Of a stretch of DNA of 64,000 nucleotides, positions 50,701 to 60,945 are shown one piece after another. Where the stretch lies: positions 18,876,816-18,940,815 of the forward strand of contig NC_051440.1 of NCBI RefSeq assembly GCF_001649575.2. The letters are read 5' to 3'. Each line of letters opens with the position of its first letter. The first letter of the stretch is position 1. The stretch comes from Kryptolebias marmoratus (Eukaryota; Chordata; Actinopteri; Cyprinodontiformes; Rivulidae). Both the position numbers and the translations under genes were made by a program. The notes beneath the pieces are model-generated. The model was given only the letters and a program-made list of their open reading frames with translations, was not told the DNA's origin and made no database searches.

Positions 50701-53700
50701 AGACATCCAATGCTTTGAATGGTTAACTATTGTTCAGAGTTTAACGTGGGTGAAATAAAAGGTACCAATCTAAAAAAAATAAATAGCTTCCCCACTTAGG
50801 ACCTTATTGAAACTTAGTGAGAGTCATAATTCACTTTAAAAAGAAGTCAGACAACCAGTCATAGTTGTAATGACTAATCTTATTTAATCACCTATAAACA
50901 AAATGATTCACTGCGTTTTGTTTGAGTTGTAATCTTTCGTTGCACTGACCACAAAGCTACAGTGCCTCCCTCCAACCTTGGTAATTATGAAACAGAATTT
51001 GGAGATAGTCTGCTTCTTTTGTGAAGTAAAAACCCCCATTTGTTGGTTAAATGAGTTCATCTGAACACTGCAAATTAAGCCCAGATGAGTCAGATCTACT
51101 TCTTTATTATGTGGAGCTAATTTCAAATCATTGAGAAGACAAAATAAAATAAATAAATAAATAAAATTGTTGTGCATGTACAGTCTCAGAGTATATTTTC
51201 CATACAAACAATATGCTTTTTTGTTCACCAGCTGTGAGCATTCTTTTACAATATTATTTACACACAATTCAGAGGCACTAATAATTAGGATCAGGAAAGT
51301 ATTTTAACCATTTACCCTTATGATTTATAGTAGAACTATTTACTTCAACAGTAACCAGTGGATCTGGGGGCTGAATGCCACAGAAAAGCTTAGCAAGTCA
51401 GAGCACACTGCAAGATAAACCAATCTGTTACTGGTTGTGGTTTCTCTATTATATTTGCTGGCAATAACAAATTTAGACAATTACCAGCCATATCCACTAC
51501 GGGCTCATGCACCAAATAAAAATATCAAACTCTTAGAGCAGATACAAAGTGTTGCAAAGCTTACAGAGGATTGAAGAGAATGGATCAGAGAGCAAAAGAT
51601 CTAATGTAAAGTCCCTTTAAAACATGTATGCAGTAAACTGTCCAAGACTGCATTTATGCAAAACAAACAGCAGCCAACCCAAAACAAATCAATTCTTTTC
51701 CTCACAGAGCAGATGGGGGTGTGGAGGAATGATGACAAACAACCCTTGCAAGCATAATGGTAAAAGCTTATGCAACCTCCAATGTCATCTTGCCACTGCG
51801 TGATTATTCAAAGGGGATGGTGATAAGCTGCATGTTAGAGCCATGGAGCAGAGGAAACGGAACAATGAAGGTTGTGTGAAATGCTGCAGCTGGATTAGGG
51901 AGAGGAAAAACTGTAACAAGCTCAGAGCTCAGCAGTGACTAATCCAAATCCAACCATTTTGTTTTTATTGTCTTTTAAATCTCCGTTTGTTTTAACCTGG
52001 TGAAGGATAACATTTTCTTTTTATTTTTCATGGATCAGATAGCCTTACACCCAAATGAACTTAAATAAACAGATGGAAATGCAATCCCACTTACCTGTAC
52101 CGTGGTGTTTTTAATTTATTATTTCTTTTTTGGCAGTGGTGAGTTTTGCCTGAGGTTGTCTCTGCTTTTGGTTGTGTGGGTGGGGAGGTAACTTTGGTAC
52201 AAGCTGTAGTATCTCAGCAAGAGACCTAATGACCCACATGGTTGAGGGTTCAAATGCTGAGTTAGCCTGAACTATTGACTTCTGTTGAGGCAGTTAGATG
52301 GAATCTCCTCTGTAAGAAATATTTTCATATCAGCCGAGGCTTAACTTCTCTGCCACCTCTGTGGGCTCCACTTCCAGCTCCAAAATGCTTTCATTTGGTT
52401 ATTCTGATTTTAAATATACAGAGCAAGTAGAGAACTTGACTGTCCATTTTGATTAATAATTTTGGTCCTTGACAGATACTGACTAGACGCAGAAAGACTT
52501 TCCATTGGCTTTCTCATTCCAGCAGTAATTTTGCGCAGTTCATGCTGAATTTTGTGCTTCACTGCTGCGCATCGATCTATAACCCAGTATCGCACATCAT
52601 TAATCCCTCTCCAGTGACAATGACGAAACCATTGGATCTGTCACTGCCCTTGCTAAGCCTCATTGATTTCTCTTTTTAGATTGTTTTTTTTCTTAAAACA
52701 AAAAATACCCTTACTCTTTTTGAATTCATTCATCATACTGCCATGGCACTCTTCAGCCCCCAGACAGGCACCTCTAAATCATCACGCTAATTAAAATTTG
52801 TAAACATCCATTTCACCTTAGCCTTTGACACTTCTGCCCTCAGAGAATACCACCATACTTTACTTACATTATTTTTAGGCTTGGCATGTGTCAGACTACA
52901 TCAGTCTTTTCTTACACTTTTTAAATTCATTTCAAAGCAAAAATTATTGTAGGACACACTTGGGAGATCAACAACTCTGAAACAACTGTGTTCTCATTTT
53001 CTAACCACCTTTTTTGTTTACTACCATTTGAGTACCTTCCAAAGGAGCTTTTACTACTCCTGCCACCCTTGTTTAAATTGCAAACATAGTCACAGTTTGA
53101 TGGAGGCAGTATCCTGGCAGCAACCCTGAAAATGAAGAGTGTCTTAAGCAGATATGTGCATACAAGCTGCTGGTACTGAATGCTGAGTTGAGGGTTCTTT
53201 GAATATTTTGGCATCAATTTGGAAAATTGGGAAAACCAGCCACTAGGGAGCACAAGCAAGTGTATCTCTCGTACCGGTCCAAAGCCCGGGTAAATGGTGA
53301 GGGTTGTGTCAGGAAGGGCATCCGGTGTTAAACACTTTTGCCAAAACAAACATGCAAGCTCGTCCAAGCGACACCATACCGGATCGGTTGAGGCCCGGGT
53401 TAACAACGCCCGCCACCGGTGCTGTTGACAAGCAGCATGCTAGCGAAAATTGTGCTACTGTTAGCTGAAGACCACGAGGAGGGAAACGTGTCAGAAGACA
53501 GGGAGAAAAGGGAAAGGCAAGAGTGTAGGACTGAGGATAGCAACTCTAAACATAGGGACAATAACAGGCAAATGACAGGGAATACATGTCACCTACTAGC
53601 AAAAAAACCTGTTTTGAGTTAACAAAGTATAATTTTAACTGCCACTGAACACGTCATGTTTGTTATGCTTCATATTATTTCAATACTGTCAGGAAAGAAT

Positions 53701-54575
53701 TATTAACATATTTCTATATGCAGCGGAACAGGGCAGGCACGGCATACTGGCAGCAGCCTGTCTGAGTGGAAGCTTCATGCGGGGGTGGGGATGTTTGGTG
53801 CATCTTGGACCCCGCTGCTTTCTCCTCCTTTGTTTGCATGCGGCCCACATTGAGTGTTTGGACATATTAACGGCAAGTCTGTCTAATTCGTTTCTCTTTA
53901 GTCTATTTGCTTTATTTCTTCTTCATGTGTTTTTGAATAAATATATTCTCCATTAAACAGATAGAAATCCAGTAAAAGTAACTTTGAAACATTTATTATA
54001 ACAGTGGCATTTTCAGAACATCATTTTACTCATTTCTATTTTAATATTCTTTGTTCTACTGTTTTCTTTCTTTTTCACTACAATTGTATTGCAAAATCTG
54101 ATAATATTCTGCAGTAGGGAAAAATAAGAAAAATATATTGGAACTGTGCATACATATATTACAATTTAATCCTTAGAGTTAAACCATTTCTAATATGTAT
54201 GAGCCTATTTTTATCAGTGAAGAAAAATGTCAAAAATAATATAATTGCCATATTTAGATCAGACTACACCTCAACAAAATGTCCAAACCAAGAATGAACT
54301 GTTGAGGCTGCCCTTCACTAGTTCTCTGTCTTTATTTTCTCCTACATGCTTGGAGGTGGAAGCTGGAGCAGGCGGTATTCACAATGTTGCAAACTACATC
54401 ATCATTTTCAAAATATACAAGCGCTAGGATTCGACCAGGTAAAAAGGTTTACTGATGTGATTATAAATTTACTGTTAAAGTACATTAAAAAAAGACAAGA
54501 CATGGGTTTTGGCCAAGACAAAGAGAGACAAGACAGCAATTGCCAAAGCCTGTCTCAAGCACAATATCAGTCCAT

Positions 54576-54613
<38 letters not shown>

Positions 54614-56912
54614 CAATTAACATATTTTCAAATGTTTATGCTCCCCCTTCCATGAATATAAGGTTAAACAAAAACAAGTAGAGCTAATATATTTAAATCA
54701 CCAATGGTAGTTTAACCCTGTGAATCTGTTAGATTGCCCAGATCATTTTGTGAAACAAACCAACCCGACTGTCAAATTAGCAAAGTTGACATTTCAGAGG
54801 GGACTAAGTTTTACCCCTGTTTTGACAAGAAATGTAATTATGCAAAGTAGATTAAATTAAAGTAAACACTCTTGCAGAGTCTTCAGGAGGAGATCAATTC
54901 TACATCCCTCATTCAGATTCAACTTGTAGCCTGCAAGTTTGGCTCCAGTTTGGCCATGCATGGATGATCCACTCCAACGTTACACTGTATTATCAAGTTA
55001 AAAACAACAGTTCTGCAGCTTGTGAGGAGAGTCAGAAGTGAAGGGTTTTAGTTGAGTTGCAAGAGAATCGGAAATGTGACAGTTGTGACAGTTTCCATGT
55101 TTCAGCTATTTTAGATAAAAGAAAATGAACAAGAAATGTTAATGTATGAATATGTCTTATTTCATTATCATTATTATTATTATTAGGGGGATTGAGGCAA
55201 GACAAGGAAAAAACAACCAGTACATTTGTAACTGCTTTAGTCCCTGCAAAATGTCCTTACTGAATTGCTTATTAAATAAAAAACCTTCACCATGAGAGCT
55301 TTTTATATTAATTATTTCTTTTTATTAAGGCCTCTATTATAATCTGAAAAATCTCCTGCTGGCTAAACAAGACAGCGGTGTAGTAATGTATAAAGTTCAC
55401 ATCTAATTACCATTTTTATGACAAGGCTTTTTTAAAAATACCATTCTGTTGTTTTCTCAACCATTGTTTTCTCTTTAATGTGCTTTGACCTAGAGGCTAG
55501 AGATGCATATTTTGATTTAAGATTAAGTCGCAGCTTTATGAAGCGTGCCATGAGTATAATTCAAAGAAGTGACAATCAAATTTCTAGACACATCATCATT
55601 TATATAATGAATGATAATGTCTAATCCAAAAATTCTGATTAAGATACTCAGAACAAATAGGTATTCTCCAAAGTATGTGTATGTTTTCAAAGTTTCCATG
55701 TTTTTAAAATAAAAAAGAATGCACAAGATCCTGCAAATTCAATACCCCTTCTATAGCAAATAATAATTCAAATACACCCATGAGCCACAACATTATGACC
55801 AATGATAAAGAAAAAATGACAAAGCAAAGGCCTACTAATGAAATTCGTGATCCTGGCAAATATACTAATATTATTTTGACACTAACTATCACCTTAACCA
55901 TGTTTTCAAACTAGTTACACACTCAAATGGCAAAAGCACTTCCCTTTAATGGGATCTGACAGGCAAGTACAAACCTAAAAAAAACAACATTTCACAGGAC
56001 TCAGAAAATACATTGCTATTATCAAGGTATCAAACACCCCATGACATCCAGTCTTGTAATCCAAACCTTGACAGAGCTGTTTAAATGGGTACAATTGGGA
56101 CATACATAAATACATGGTCATAATGTTATGTCATATTAGTATATATGTGCTGAATAGTGAAACAGTTTCGTCTTTAGCGAACAATTGAAATGGTGTGTAA
56201 ATTTGCAATTTCAAGGTGAAATAATATGATTAGAATCTTTTGTGAATGGAATGAAGTGGAAAAGTGCAAGAAAATATTTTTAAAATCGTAAAATGTAATC
56301 CTCTTTAGATATAAAAAAAATACAATCAACACAGGCTGCTGGGAATTGCTGGAGACTACCAGACTTGCCCTTTTGCTCGGCAACAACTCAGATACAAAAT
56401 AAATTGTTTTGTCTTCAAGCCCCTGGTAAGAAAAAGAAATCATTCCTCTACATGGCACTTTTGCACACACTGAACTACATCTTGTACACACAGAGGCTAT
56501 AAATTTTCAGAGTTAAATAAAATTAAATGCCCAGAGATTGCACTTCTGATTTAGATTACAAATCTTGTTCTTTACCATCATCGTGATCAATGCCAATTGT
56601 TATTTTTTTAAGTGGATTGGGTCAGGGGGACAGCTAGAAAAACAAATGTGGATTTTAAAGTCAACAGAGTTTGACAAGCTGTCATTAATGCTGCTATTCC
56701 TTTATCTCCAGTGATTTATACACAGTAGCTGTACAATCCAATCTGTCTTTCCGCCTTTTGTTGCCAACAAGGAGTGCCACGGTGGGTTGTGTGAGAGCTG
56801 ACAGCAGTCTTACCTGTGGTTCGTTTTGCAGTTTGATGTGCATCCCCTTGTGGCCAGACAATGCCCTCTTCTCCACAGCGTGGTGCCTGAAGTGATAATA
56901 ATCTCCAAAAAC
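12924..56912 (-). CDS. furin: Furin proprotein convertase, 14 of about 15 coding exons
   Basis: Calcium-dependent subtilisin-like serine protease of the trans-Golgi network, endosomes and cell surface. It cleaves proproteins after R-X-K/R-R sites. 781 codons are present. Order of parts: second half of the propeptide, autocleavage site KKRKKR|DI, S8/kexin catalytic domain with [13 protein letters not shown] (Asp), RHGTRCAGE (His), ASGNGG (oxyanion Asn) and GTSASAPLA (Ser), P domain ending near LILWGTG, Cys-rich furin repeats, one membrane segment, and an acidic cytoplasmic tail. The full triad is kept, so an active enzyme is expected. The signal peptide and first propeptide half lie right of the window. 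The human protein is 794 residues; this one should be about 840, the excess lying in the stalk and tail. Teleosts have more than one furin gene and I cannot tell which copy this is. It is convergent with MAN2A2. The span is over 44 kb because of large introns. Confidence 0.96.
13634..15921 (-). other. FURIN intron, 2.3 kb
   Basis: Intron between the P-domain and Cys-rich exons. No transposon or other gene is recognised. Confidence 0.6.
15922..16050 (-). CDS. furin: FURIN exon: end of P domain, first Cys of Cys-rich region
   Basis: 129 bases, between GTCTCAG and GTGAGA. It reads [20 protein letters not shown] then [20 protein letters not shown] and CI. LILWGTG closes the P domain; the cysteines begin the furin-like repeats. 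Confidence 0.93.
16051..16626 (-). other. FURIN intron, 576 bp
   Basis: Intron inside the P-domain coding region; nothing recognised beyond the splice sites. Confidence 0.6.
16627..16754 (-). CDS. furin: FURIN exon: P domain, [17 protein letters not shown] block
   Basis: 128 bases, between CTCTTTAG and GTAACC. It reads [34 protein letters not shown] and MAANERDY, a nearly invariant P-domain block in proprotein convertases. Confidence 0.96.
16943..17122 (-). CDS. furin: FURIN exon: P domain, first part
   Basis: 180 bases, between CCTGCAG and GTACAC. It reads [40 protein letters not shown] and [19 protein letters not shown]. Human furin has RGD where this has RGK. Confidence 0.95.
17364..17481 (-). 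CDS. furin: FURIN exon: [12 protein letters not shown], start of P domain
   Basis: 118 bases, between CTCCTCAG and GTCAGA. It reads [20 protein letters not shown] then [18 protein letters not shown]. The NWT glycosylation sequon is kept. The middle of the exon, QHQCDHTM, differs from human QRKCIIDI. Confidence 0.93.
17482..18994 (-). other. FURIN intron, 1.5 kb
   Basis: Intron between the exon ending the catalytic domain and the exon starting the P domain. Nothing recognised. Confidence 0.6.
18995..19098 (-). CDS. furin: FURIN exon: end of catalytic domain
   Basis: 104 bases. After the completed Asn it reads [20 protein letters not shown] then [14 protein letters not shown], against human [17 protein letters not shown] keeps the N-glycosylation sequon. 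The donor is GAG|GTTAGA. Confidence 0.94.
19099..21782 (-). other. FURIN intron, 2.7 kb, with a Rex1-like LINE
   Basis: The intron holds the antisense LINE fragment at about 19770-20530. The rest shows nothing recognisable apart from a short G-rich stretch near 20840-20860. Confidence 0.6.
19770..20530 (+). mobile_element. Decayed Rex1-like LINE, reverse transcriptase 3' part
   Basis: Broken reverse transcriptase frames on the plus strand. [20 protein letters not shown] sits near 19775. [15 protein letters not shown] and [14 protein letters not shown] follow in another frame. Further on come [12 protein letters not shown] and [20 protein letters not shown] sequences. The order PQGSVLGP, LN-NKTE, RNLGVIFD and LW-SLPL-IR is typical of Rex1/Babar LINEs of fish. 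Frameshifts and a missing YADD region show that it is dead. It is antisense to furin. Confidence 0.75.
21783..21883 (-). CDS. furin: FURIN exon: catalytic Ser
   Basis: 101 bases, 33 codons plus two, between TTGTAG and GTGAGT. It reads [20 protein letters not shown] then [13 protein letters not shown]. The first Ser of TSASAP is the nucleophile. The split asparagine codon is completed by the next exon. Confidence 0.95.
21884..23690 (-). other. FURIN intron, 1.8 kb
   Basis: Intron between the oxyanion-Asn and catalytic-Ser exons; nothing recognised. Confidence 0.6.
23691..23903 (-). CDS. furin: FURIN exon: oxyanion Asn, [12 protein letters not shown]
   Basis: 71 codons, phase 0 at both ends, between CACCACAG and GTGAGT. 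It reads [39 protein letters not shown] and [20 protein letters not shown]. The Asn of SGNGG stabilises the oxyanion. Confidence 0.96.
23904..28549 (-). other. FURIN intron, 4.6 kb
   Basis: AT-rich intron. The only structure noted is the short hairpin at 28025-28062. No coding or transposon sequence is recognised. Confidence 0.55.
28025..28062. repeat. Near-perfect 16-bp inverted repeat
   Basis: Left arm GATTGGCGCTATAGAA at 28025-28040 and right arm TTCTATAGTGCCAATC at 28047-28062 are complementary except for one G-T pair, with a 6-base spacer. As RNA it would form a tight hairpin. It lies in a furin intron. Confidence 0.85.
28550..28722 (-). CDS. furin: FURIN exon: [10 protein letters not shown] to SWGPEDDG
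   Basis: 173 bases; two bases finish a glycine codon, then 57 codons, ending AAG|GTTAGT in phase 0. It reads [40 protein letters not shown] and [18 protein letters not shown] forms acidic substrate-binding pockets for basic residues in furin structures. Confidence 0.95.
28723..31148 (-). other. FURIN intron, 2.4 kb
   Basis: It contains a GT microsatellite at 29701-29735 and a shorter CA run near 29850-29860; otherwise nothing recognised. Confidence 0.6.
29701..29735. repeat. (GT)17 microsatellite
   Basis: Uninterrupted GT dinucleotide repeat, likely length-variable between individuals. Confidence 0.95.
31149..31237 (-). CDS. furin: FURIN exon: catalytic His
   Basis: 89 bases, between TCCTCACAG and GTAAGC. 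It reads [20 protein letters not shown] then GVAYNARIG. The His of RHGTRCAGE is the catalytic histidine. Human has AAVANN where this has AAAANN. Confidence 0.95.
32046..32086. repeat. AT microsatellite
   Basis: TA/AT dinucleotide repeat interrupted by TTTTTA; self-complementary, so it can form a hairpin. Confidence 0.9.
32707..32765 (+). repeat. Two-copy tandem duplication, about 30-bp unit
   Basis: GTTTCTGACGAGCC followed by an A-rich ATTACCT segment occurs twice back to back, at 32707-32734 and 32735-32765, differing by a few A and T/C bases. Confidence 0.85.
34571..34840 (+). repeat. Dispersed repeat copy A
   Basis: First of two direct copies. Landmarks in order: GATATTGTGACATCTC, TTAGAGCTCAGAGTATATGC, CTCAGCTACTACCACATCAG, AGCTCAATATTTACAC, GCCATCTTGAATTGG, ATCCAGTGGTGAATGAG, GATATTTTGCTAACAGACAG. 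The ending resembles a non-autonomous repeat common in fish genomes. Confidence 0.75.
34841..35135 (+). repeat. Dispersed repeat copy B, tandem to copy A
   Basis: Same landmarks as copy A with divergence: AGTATGTGTTGGGGATGA, CTCTACTACTGTACCA, TAGCTCAATATCTAAAACAC, GGCCATCTTGAATCTGGTTG, GATATTTTGCCAACAGACAG. Confidence 0.75.
45015..45091 (-). CDS. furin: FURIN exon: DPQPRYTQ segment
   Basis: A 77-base exon of 25 codons plus two bases, too short to stand out as an open frame. It reads [20 protein letters not shown] then QRNEN, between CTCTCAG and GTAATT. The last two bases AG join A of the next exon to make Arg-His-Gly. The family usually reads [15 protein letters not shown] here, so the match is clear. 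Confidence 0.93.
45092..46430 (-). other. FURIN intron, 1.3 kb
   Basis: AT-rich intron; nothing recognised. Confidence 0.6.
46431..46559 (-). CDS. furin: FURIN exon: catalytic Asp
   Basis: 43 codons, phase 0, between CTTGCAG and GTAAGT. It reads [20 protein letters not shown] and [17 protein letters not shown]. The first Asp of DDG is the catalytic aspartate of the S8 triad. Confidence 0.95.
46560..48643 (-). other. FURIN intron, 2.1 kb
   Basis: Nothing coding is supported. The stretch from about 46750 to 48150 is less AT-rich than its flanks and may be an old insertion, but no known element is recognised. Confidence 0.45.
48644..48739 (-). CDS. furin: FURIN exon: autocleavage site and start of mature enzyme
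   Basis: 32 codons, phase 0. It reads [20 protein letters not shown] then [20 protein letters not shown] is the site where furin cuts off its own propeptide (K-K-R preceded by R at P4), and the rest begins the catalytic domain. The acceptor is preceded by a (TG)9 tract rather than a pyrimidine run. The donor is CTG|GTGTGT. Confidence 0.95.
48747..48764 (-). repeat. (TG)9 tract at a FURIN 3' splice site
   Basis: On the minus strand the repeat ends seven bases before the exon that encodes the autocleavage site, so it occupies the place of the polypyrimidine tract. The sequence between is ATTCCAG. Confidence 0.95.
53255..53540 (+). mobile_element. Fragment of a fish LINE or LINE-derived repeat
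   Basis: It contains GTCAGGAAGGGCATCCGG, then ACCATACCGGATCGGTTGAG, GCCCGGGTTAACAACG and CGCCACCGGTGCTGTTGAC, a string of GC-rich words that I know from repeats spread across fish genomes. The following AAGACCACGAGGAGGGAAACG continues it. No open frame. The exact family is uncertain. Confidence 0.6.
54577..54611. repeat. AT microsatellite
   Basis: Nearly pure TA/AT dinucleotide repeat with one break near 54580. Confidence 0.9.
55775..56141. mobile_element. Small non-autonomous DNA element with terminal inverted repeats
   Basis: The left end has CATGAGCCACAACATTATGA then CCA; the right end has TGGTCATAATGTTATGTC, which on the other strand reads GACATAACATTATGACCA. The shared ACATTATGACCA ends facing each other about 370 bases apart mark a degraded element of a type common in fish, probably Tc1/mariner-like. 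No transposase frame is left. Confidence 0.7.
56814..56912 (-). CDS. furin: FURIN exon: second half of propeptide
   Basis: 33 codons, phase 0, between a minus-strand TTTTTGCAG and GTAAGA. It reads [20 protein letters not shown] then [13 protein letters not shown]. It contains the internal propeptide cleavage segment, HAVEKR|A, and the histidine that acts as pH sensor in human furin (His69). Confidence 0.94.
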
Positions 56913-58929
56913 CTGCAAAAAGACAAACGGGAGAGGCTGTGAAAAAACCTGCAACAACAGGACAGACAGATAGTAAAAAAAGTTTTACATTCATTCTAAA
57001 AAAAAAACCAAAAAACCAATAACACAGCAACAAAAATTATGGGAACACAGCTAACTTAAAAGGTAAAAATTTCAGCTTTCAACAGGCTGAAAAAAAGTTA
57101 AAAATGATGAAGACTTTAAGTTAAAGGCATTTAAGACAGATTTGCAGATGGAACCTATCAAAAATGGTTAGACAGAATTTAGATGTAGAAATATATTACA
57201 GCCTTTCCGAAACATTCTTAATCCTTTTGTCATTGCTCATCTCACATCTTGCTCGTAAAAGAGCTTTTAAGGACAAGTGATTGGATGACAGCTGTCACAA
57301 AACTGGCCTAAAACCTCTGGGGGTGCTTATGTTTCATTAGCCTTGCTATTAGACGACACACCCAGCAGTCTGAGCCTCCCCCAGTTGACCTGACAGCATG
57401 TTAGAGACTAAATAATAAGGCCATATAGAAAGAAGTAAGTGTGCTGTAACAGATAAAAATAGCTAAACAAAAGATGACGGAAGATGAAGCTGGGGAACAA
57501 CCCAGCCACTCTTTAAATGAATGTATTCACAAGAGAGCAGCCACCATTTGAGGAGGAAGCATTGCAATCTGTACAGTGGCGCCACTGGGGACTGGCTCAC
57601 CTTCACAAGCCCAGTGGAGCGGTGGAAGAGACAGGGAAGAGGTGGAGAGGGTGGGGGGGACAACGAAGGGAGGTAGAAGAGTTGGAGGGGACCCAGGGTT
57701 TGACAGGCCGACCAGGCAGGATGGATGTGTGTGAGAAACAAGAAGAGCAGACGCAGCAGGATAGAAGGCTCTCCTGGGGCTGCAGGCATATTCTGGAGGC
57801 AGGCTGTCTGCGCGGCGCCCAGCCCGGAGGCTTGATCTTGGGGGCCAAGCCTGGCAGCTATAAAGCTGCCATTCTAACCTAGCCAATTTGACTTCACTTG
57901 TCTAATATTTGCAATTAAGACTTAATTTTAATTCACTCGCTGTGAGTTTCCATATAAACCAAGTGAGGATCAGGCTTAAATTACCCAGTTTTATGCAGAA
58001 AGGATCTTTTTTTTACTGCATGCAATTATGGATAGAAAAGATTAATATGGGTACTTTTGCGATGTCTTTGAAATGAATCTTCTTCAGATTTAAAAAAATG
58101 CAAAAAAAAGTCTGATTTACACCTTATGAGCTAAAAAATATATATTAGTCATAAACATGTATTAAATATGTGTTTGAGGAGAGTATTGCAAGTACTAAGC
58201 TGATACTGCAGTAACACCAACACAATAGGTAAAATTTTAATACAGTATGACAACAAGACACTCTCTGGAGACCATATTGTGCCAGGTCCTTAACTGATGC
58301 TGAAAGATTTTACAAACATTCTGTCTCAAAATAATGTCAAAGCATAAAATGTAATAGCGTCTGCATGATATAAGGCTGCAGTGTGATGAAAGATATGACC
58401 CTAAGAATTAATGAGACCCACTTTCACATTGATTGTGGCAGGGCATAAAGCTAATTTGCGCTGCACAGGGGTAGCTTTTCTGGGGGACAAACCTATTTCC
58501 CAGAGTGCTGATGTCCTCATTTAGAACTAGTCTAAGGGTCTTGGGGAAACTGAGATGGAGACAGAAAGCTGCAGCTGAGTCATACATCTGCAAAGGTTGA
58601 ACAAGAGTGAATCATATGGGGTTTGTGCGAGTCTCTGTGTGAATGTGTGTCAGTGATAATAATTGAGAGTACTGTAGGTCATTAGTCACTCTGCCAGTAT
58701 GCTCTGAATCTGCATTAGAGGCCCACTGCCCTTTACACCCCTCACTGGACACTGCCAGAAGTTGCCATCTCATACTTTAGCTGCTTCATTTCCATTTCTT
58801 ACACACATTCATTTAGTCTTAGCAGCTCAGCTCTAGGGGCTACAAAGATGTCTCCAGAACATAACCAACATTTTTAATCAATTGCTTCCTCAACAGATGA
58901 ATGCAAATTAAATTGTACTTTGGTCAGTT

Positions 58930-60945
58930 GTCTAGGTAAACACCAAAATGACTTCTCCCAGAATGGAAACAAAATCTGTCTTAAAAGTCTTCCCAAAATC
59001 CATAATCTTCTCATTTGCCTTGTTTAGATTTAAGACGGGCTCATTGTTCCCACAGCATGCTGTAAAGTACTCCTCCACCTCTTTGTACTCTGCCTCCTCA
59101 GCCACCACAGAACACTCCACAAAATTAGAGTCTGTTGAGTATTTTTGCAGATAAAAGGACTGAATTGTACAGAGGTTTGAGGTTTACACCAAGAAGAAAA
59201 TGGTAAGATTTATTTCCTCTATAGTGCTCCTGGGTAGCTGACCGCTTTTCAGACACACAACCTTTGCGTCTTTTAAACTGTGGTCTGCCTGGCAGGTAGT
59301 CAATAATCCAGCCATTTGTAGAGGATCAACTTGTATTTTCTGGAGGTTCTCCATAAGCTTTGCAGCTAAATTGTGTTAAACATACAGTGGAAATCAAACA
59401 ACCTGATCCTAACAGTACTCCACACTTTGTGGAAATTGAAGTGGGCACGGTGAAGCAAAAAGATGTTGACCAGGAAGGAAGGTAAGCAACTTGCAGTGAT
59501 TTTTACAGGTACTTAAGTGCTTACTTGGATGAGGCACAGCAGTTTTCCTGAAACCTTCACGATCTAGGATGCTATGGCAATAGGTTTATTTGTAATTGAG
59601 GGAATTCTGGCACTATAAAAAGACAGGATGTCTTTGTCAGCACTGAAACCTTCTGATGACTAAAGCTAACTAAGAATATTCAGAACCTGAACGTCTCAAG
59701 CCATTTTTCAAGAATATTAAAGAAAAAACAAGTTTTAGCCCTAGGTCTTTTACACTGGGTCTGAAGCACAAAAATACATATGAGATTAGGCAAATTAAGG
59801 CTGTTGAAGAGCAATATCCTGCTCAACAGTCAGTGTCAGCATTGTAACAACCACGGCTGTTTAGACAGCAGTCTATAGAGCAGCCAAAATAGGAGTTGGC
59901 TTCAGATGTATTAATGCAAAATATATTGATGCTGACATATTTAGCCTTGTGAATACATTTTTTTTTGTTATTTATAAAAGAGCTGCATTGAAACATGAAG
60001 AGGTTAACATTTTACTCTTAGTTTAAATTCTTTCCTGTTCACGACTGACCTGTCCTCTACAGTAAAAATGCAGGCTGGACTGCTGCAGTTCTATGAACTA
60101 TAAATCATCTTATATTGCACATTTTTCCTGATTCTGGGTGTATTTATTTGTGCCTTAAACCTAAAATCCACTAATTTGAGATTAAGATTCGGGGTAATTT
60201 TAAACCTTGTATCTTTTCTACCAGGACCATTTTGAAGGGTAAAGTTTGGCTCCTGGAAATCAGTTTAGTTATTGGTTCCTGTGGCCATAACAAAAGTAGC
60301 TAAGAAAAGAACAACCTAAAAATGGAAAAAACGACAAAACACATATTTCACATAGGCTTTTAGTGTGATGATACTGGCACCATCTGGATCTTTAGCATTG
60401 TTCTGGTTCAGTCTCTCTAACTCTGTCTTCACCTGATTGCTGGAGACAGACTGGTGGAAGGGTTTCAGTGTTCTGCTGTGGGGTAAAATGCTTGTGAGGC
60501 CTTGTGATGTCCTTGACAGATTTGCAAGGTAAGACTATGAAATGTAACAGGGAAGCTGTGGGTCTAGCTAGGATGTGAGGTTTGGGTGCCTAGGTACAGG
60601 TGAAAAGATTGCTCTTTTTTATCCCTGACCACCCATCCCAAACATTATTCTGCTAGAATTTGCTCTCAACCTTTTTCCTGTACACCTCGTTTACTCTGTT
60701 TTATAGCTGTCTCTGCACACCTCAATAATTCTGTCCACTTTCCTGAAGGCTCTCTTCTTCTTGTTCGGCAGCTCCTTCAGGTCAGTGGTAATGCAGGGAT
60801 TTTTTTTTTTCTCCAGGAAAAGCACATCACTGTCATGGAAGATATGCTTCACACAAAAGCTGATGTAGTCTGTCACATACTTTGTAATAGCATCAAGGTC
60901 ATCTCCATGTAGTTCATACACTGCATCAAGCCCTTTAAACAACCT
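58930..60945 (-). mobile_element. Decayed L2-type LINE
   Basis: Three blocks lie in the right order on the minus strand. DLDAITKYVTDYISFCVKH and TTDLKELPNKKKRAFRKVDR at 60945-60691 match the linker before the reverse transcriptase. TELERLNQNNAKDPDGAS near 60360-60500 matches the L-LN--KAPGPDG start of the reverse transcriptase. LNLNKANEKIMDFGKTFKTD and VSILGEV at 59120-58932 match the later reverse transcriptase motif (LN-KTKE-IVDF). Frames are broken and the YVDD core is not seen, so it is inactive. It has the same orientation as furin. Confidence 0.75.

Larger units (their letters stand above)
48740..56813 (-). other. FURIN intron, 8.1 kb
   Basis: It contains a TG microsatellite at the 3' splice site, a LINE-related fragment near 53255-53540, an AT repeat and a small element with terminal inverted repeats near 55775-56141. 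No gene is recognised in the rest. Confidence 0.55.

Noticed and set aside
57463..57886. Overlapping open frames of about 110-120 codons on both strands
   Set aside because: Low-complexity Pro/Ser/Leu composition, present on both strands at once, and no family motif. Not the furin signal-peptide exon, which should contain WAVRI and NLGQ-like sequence.
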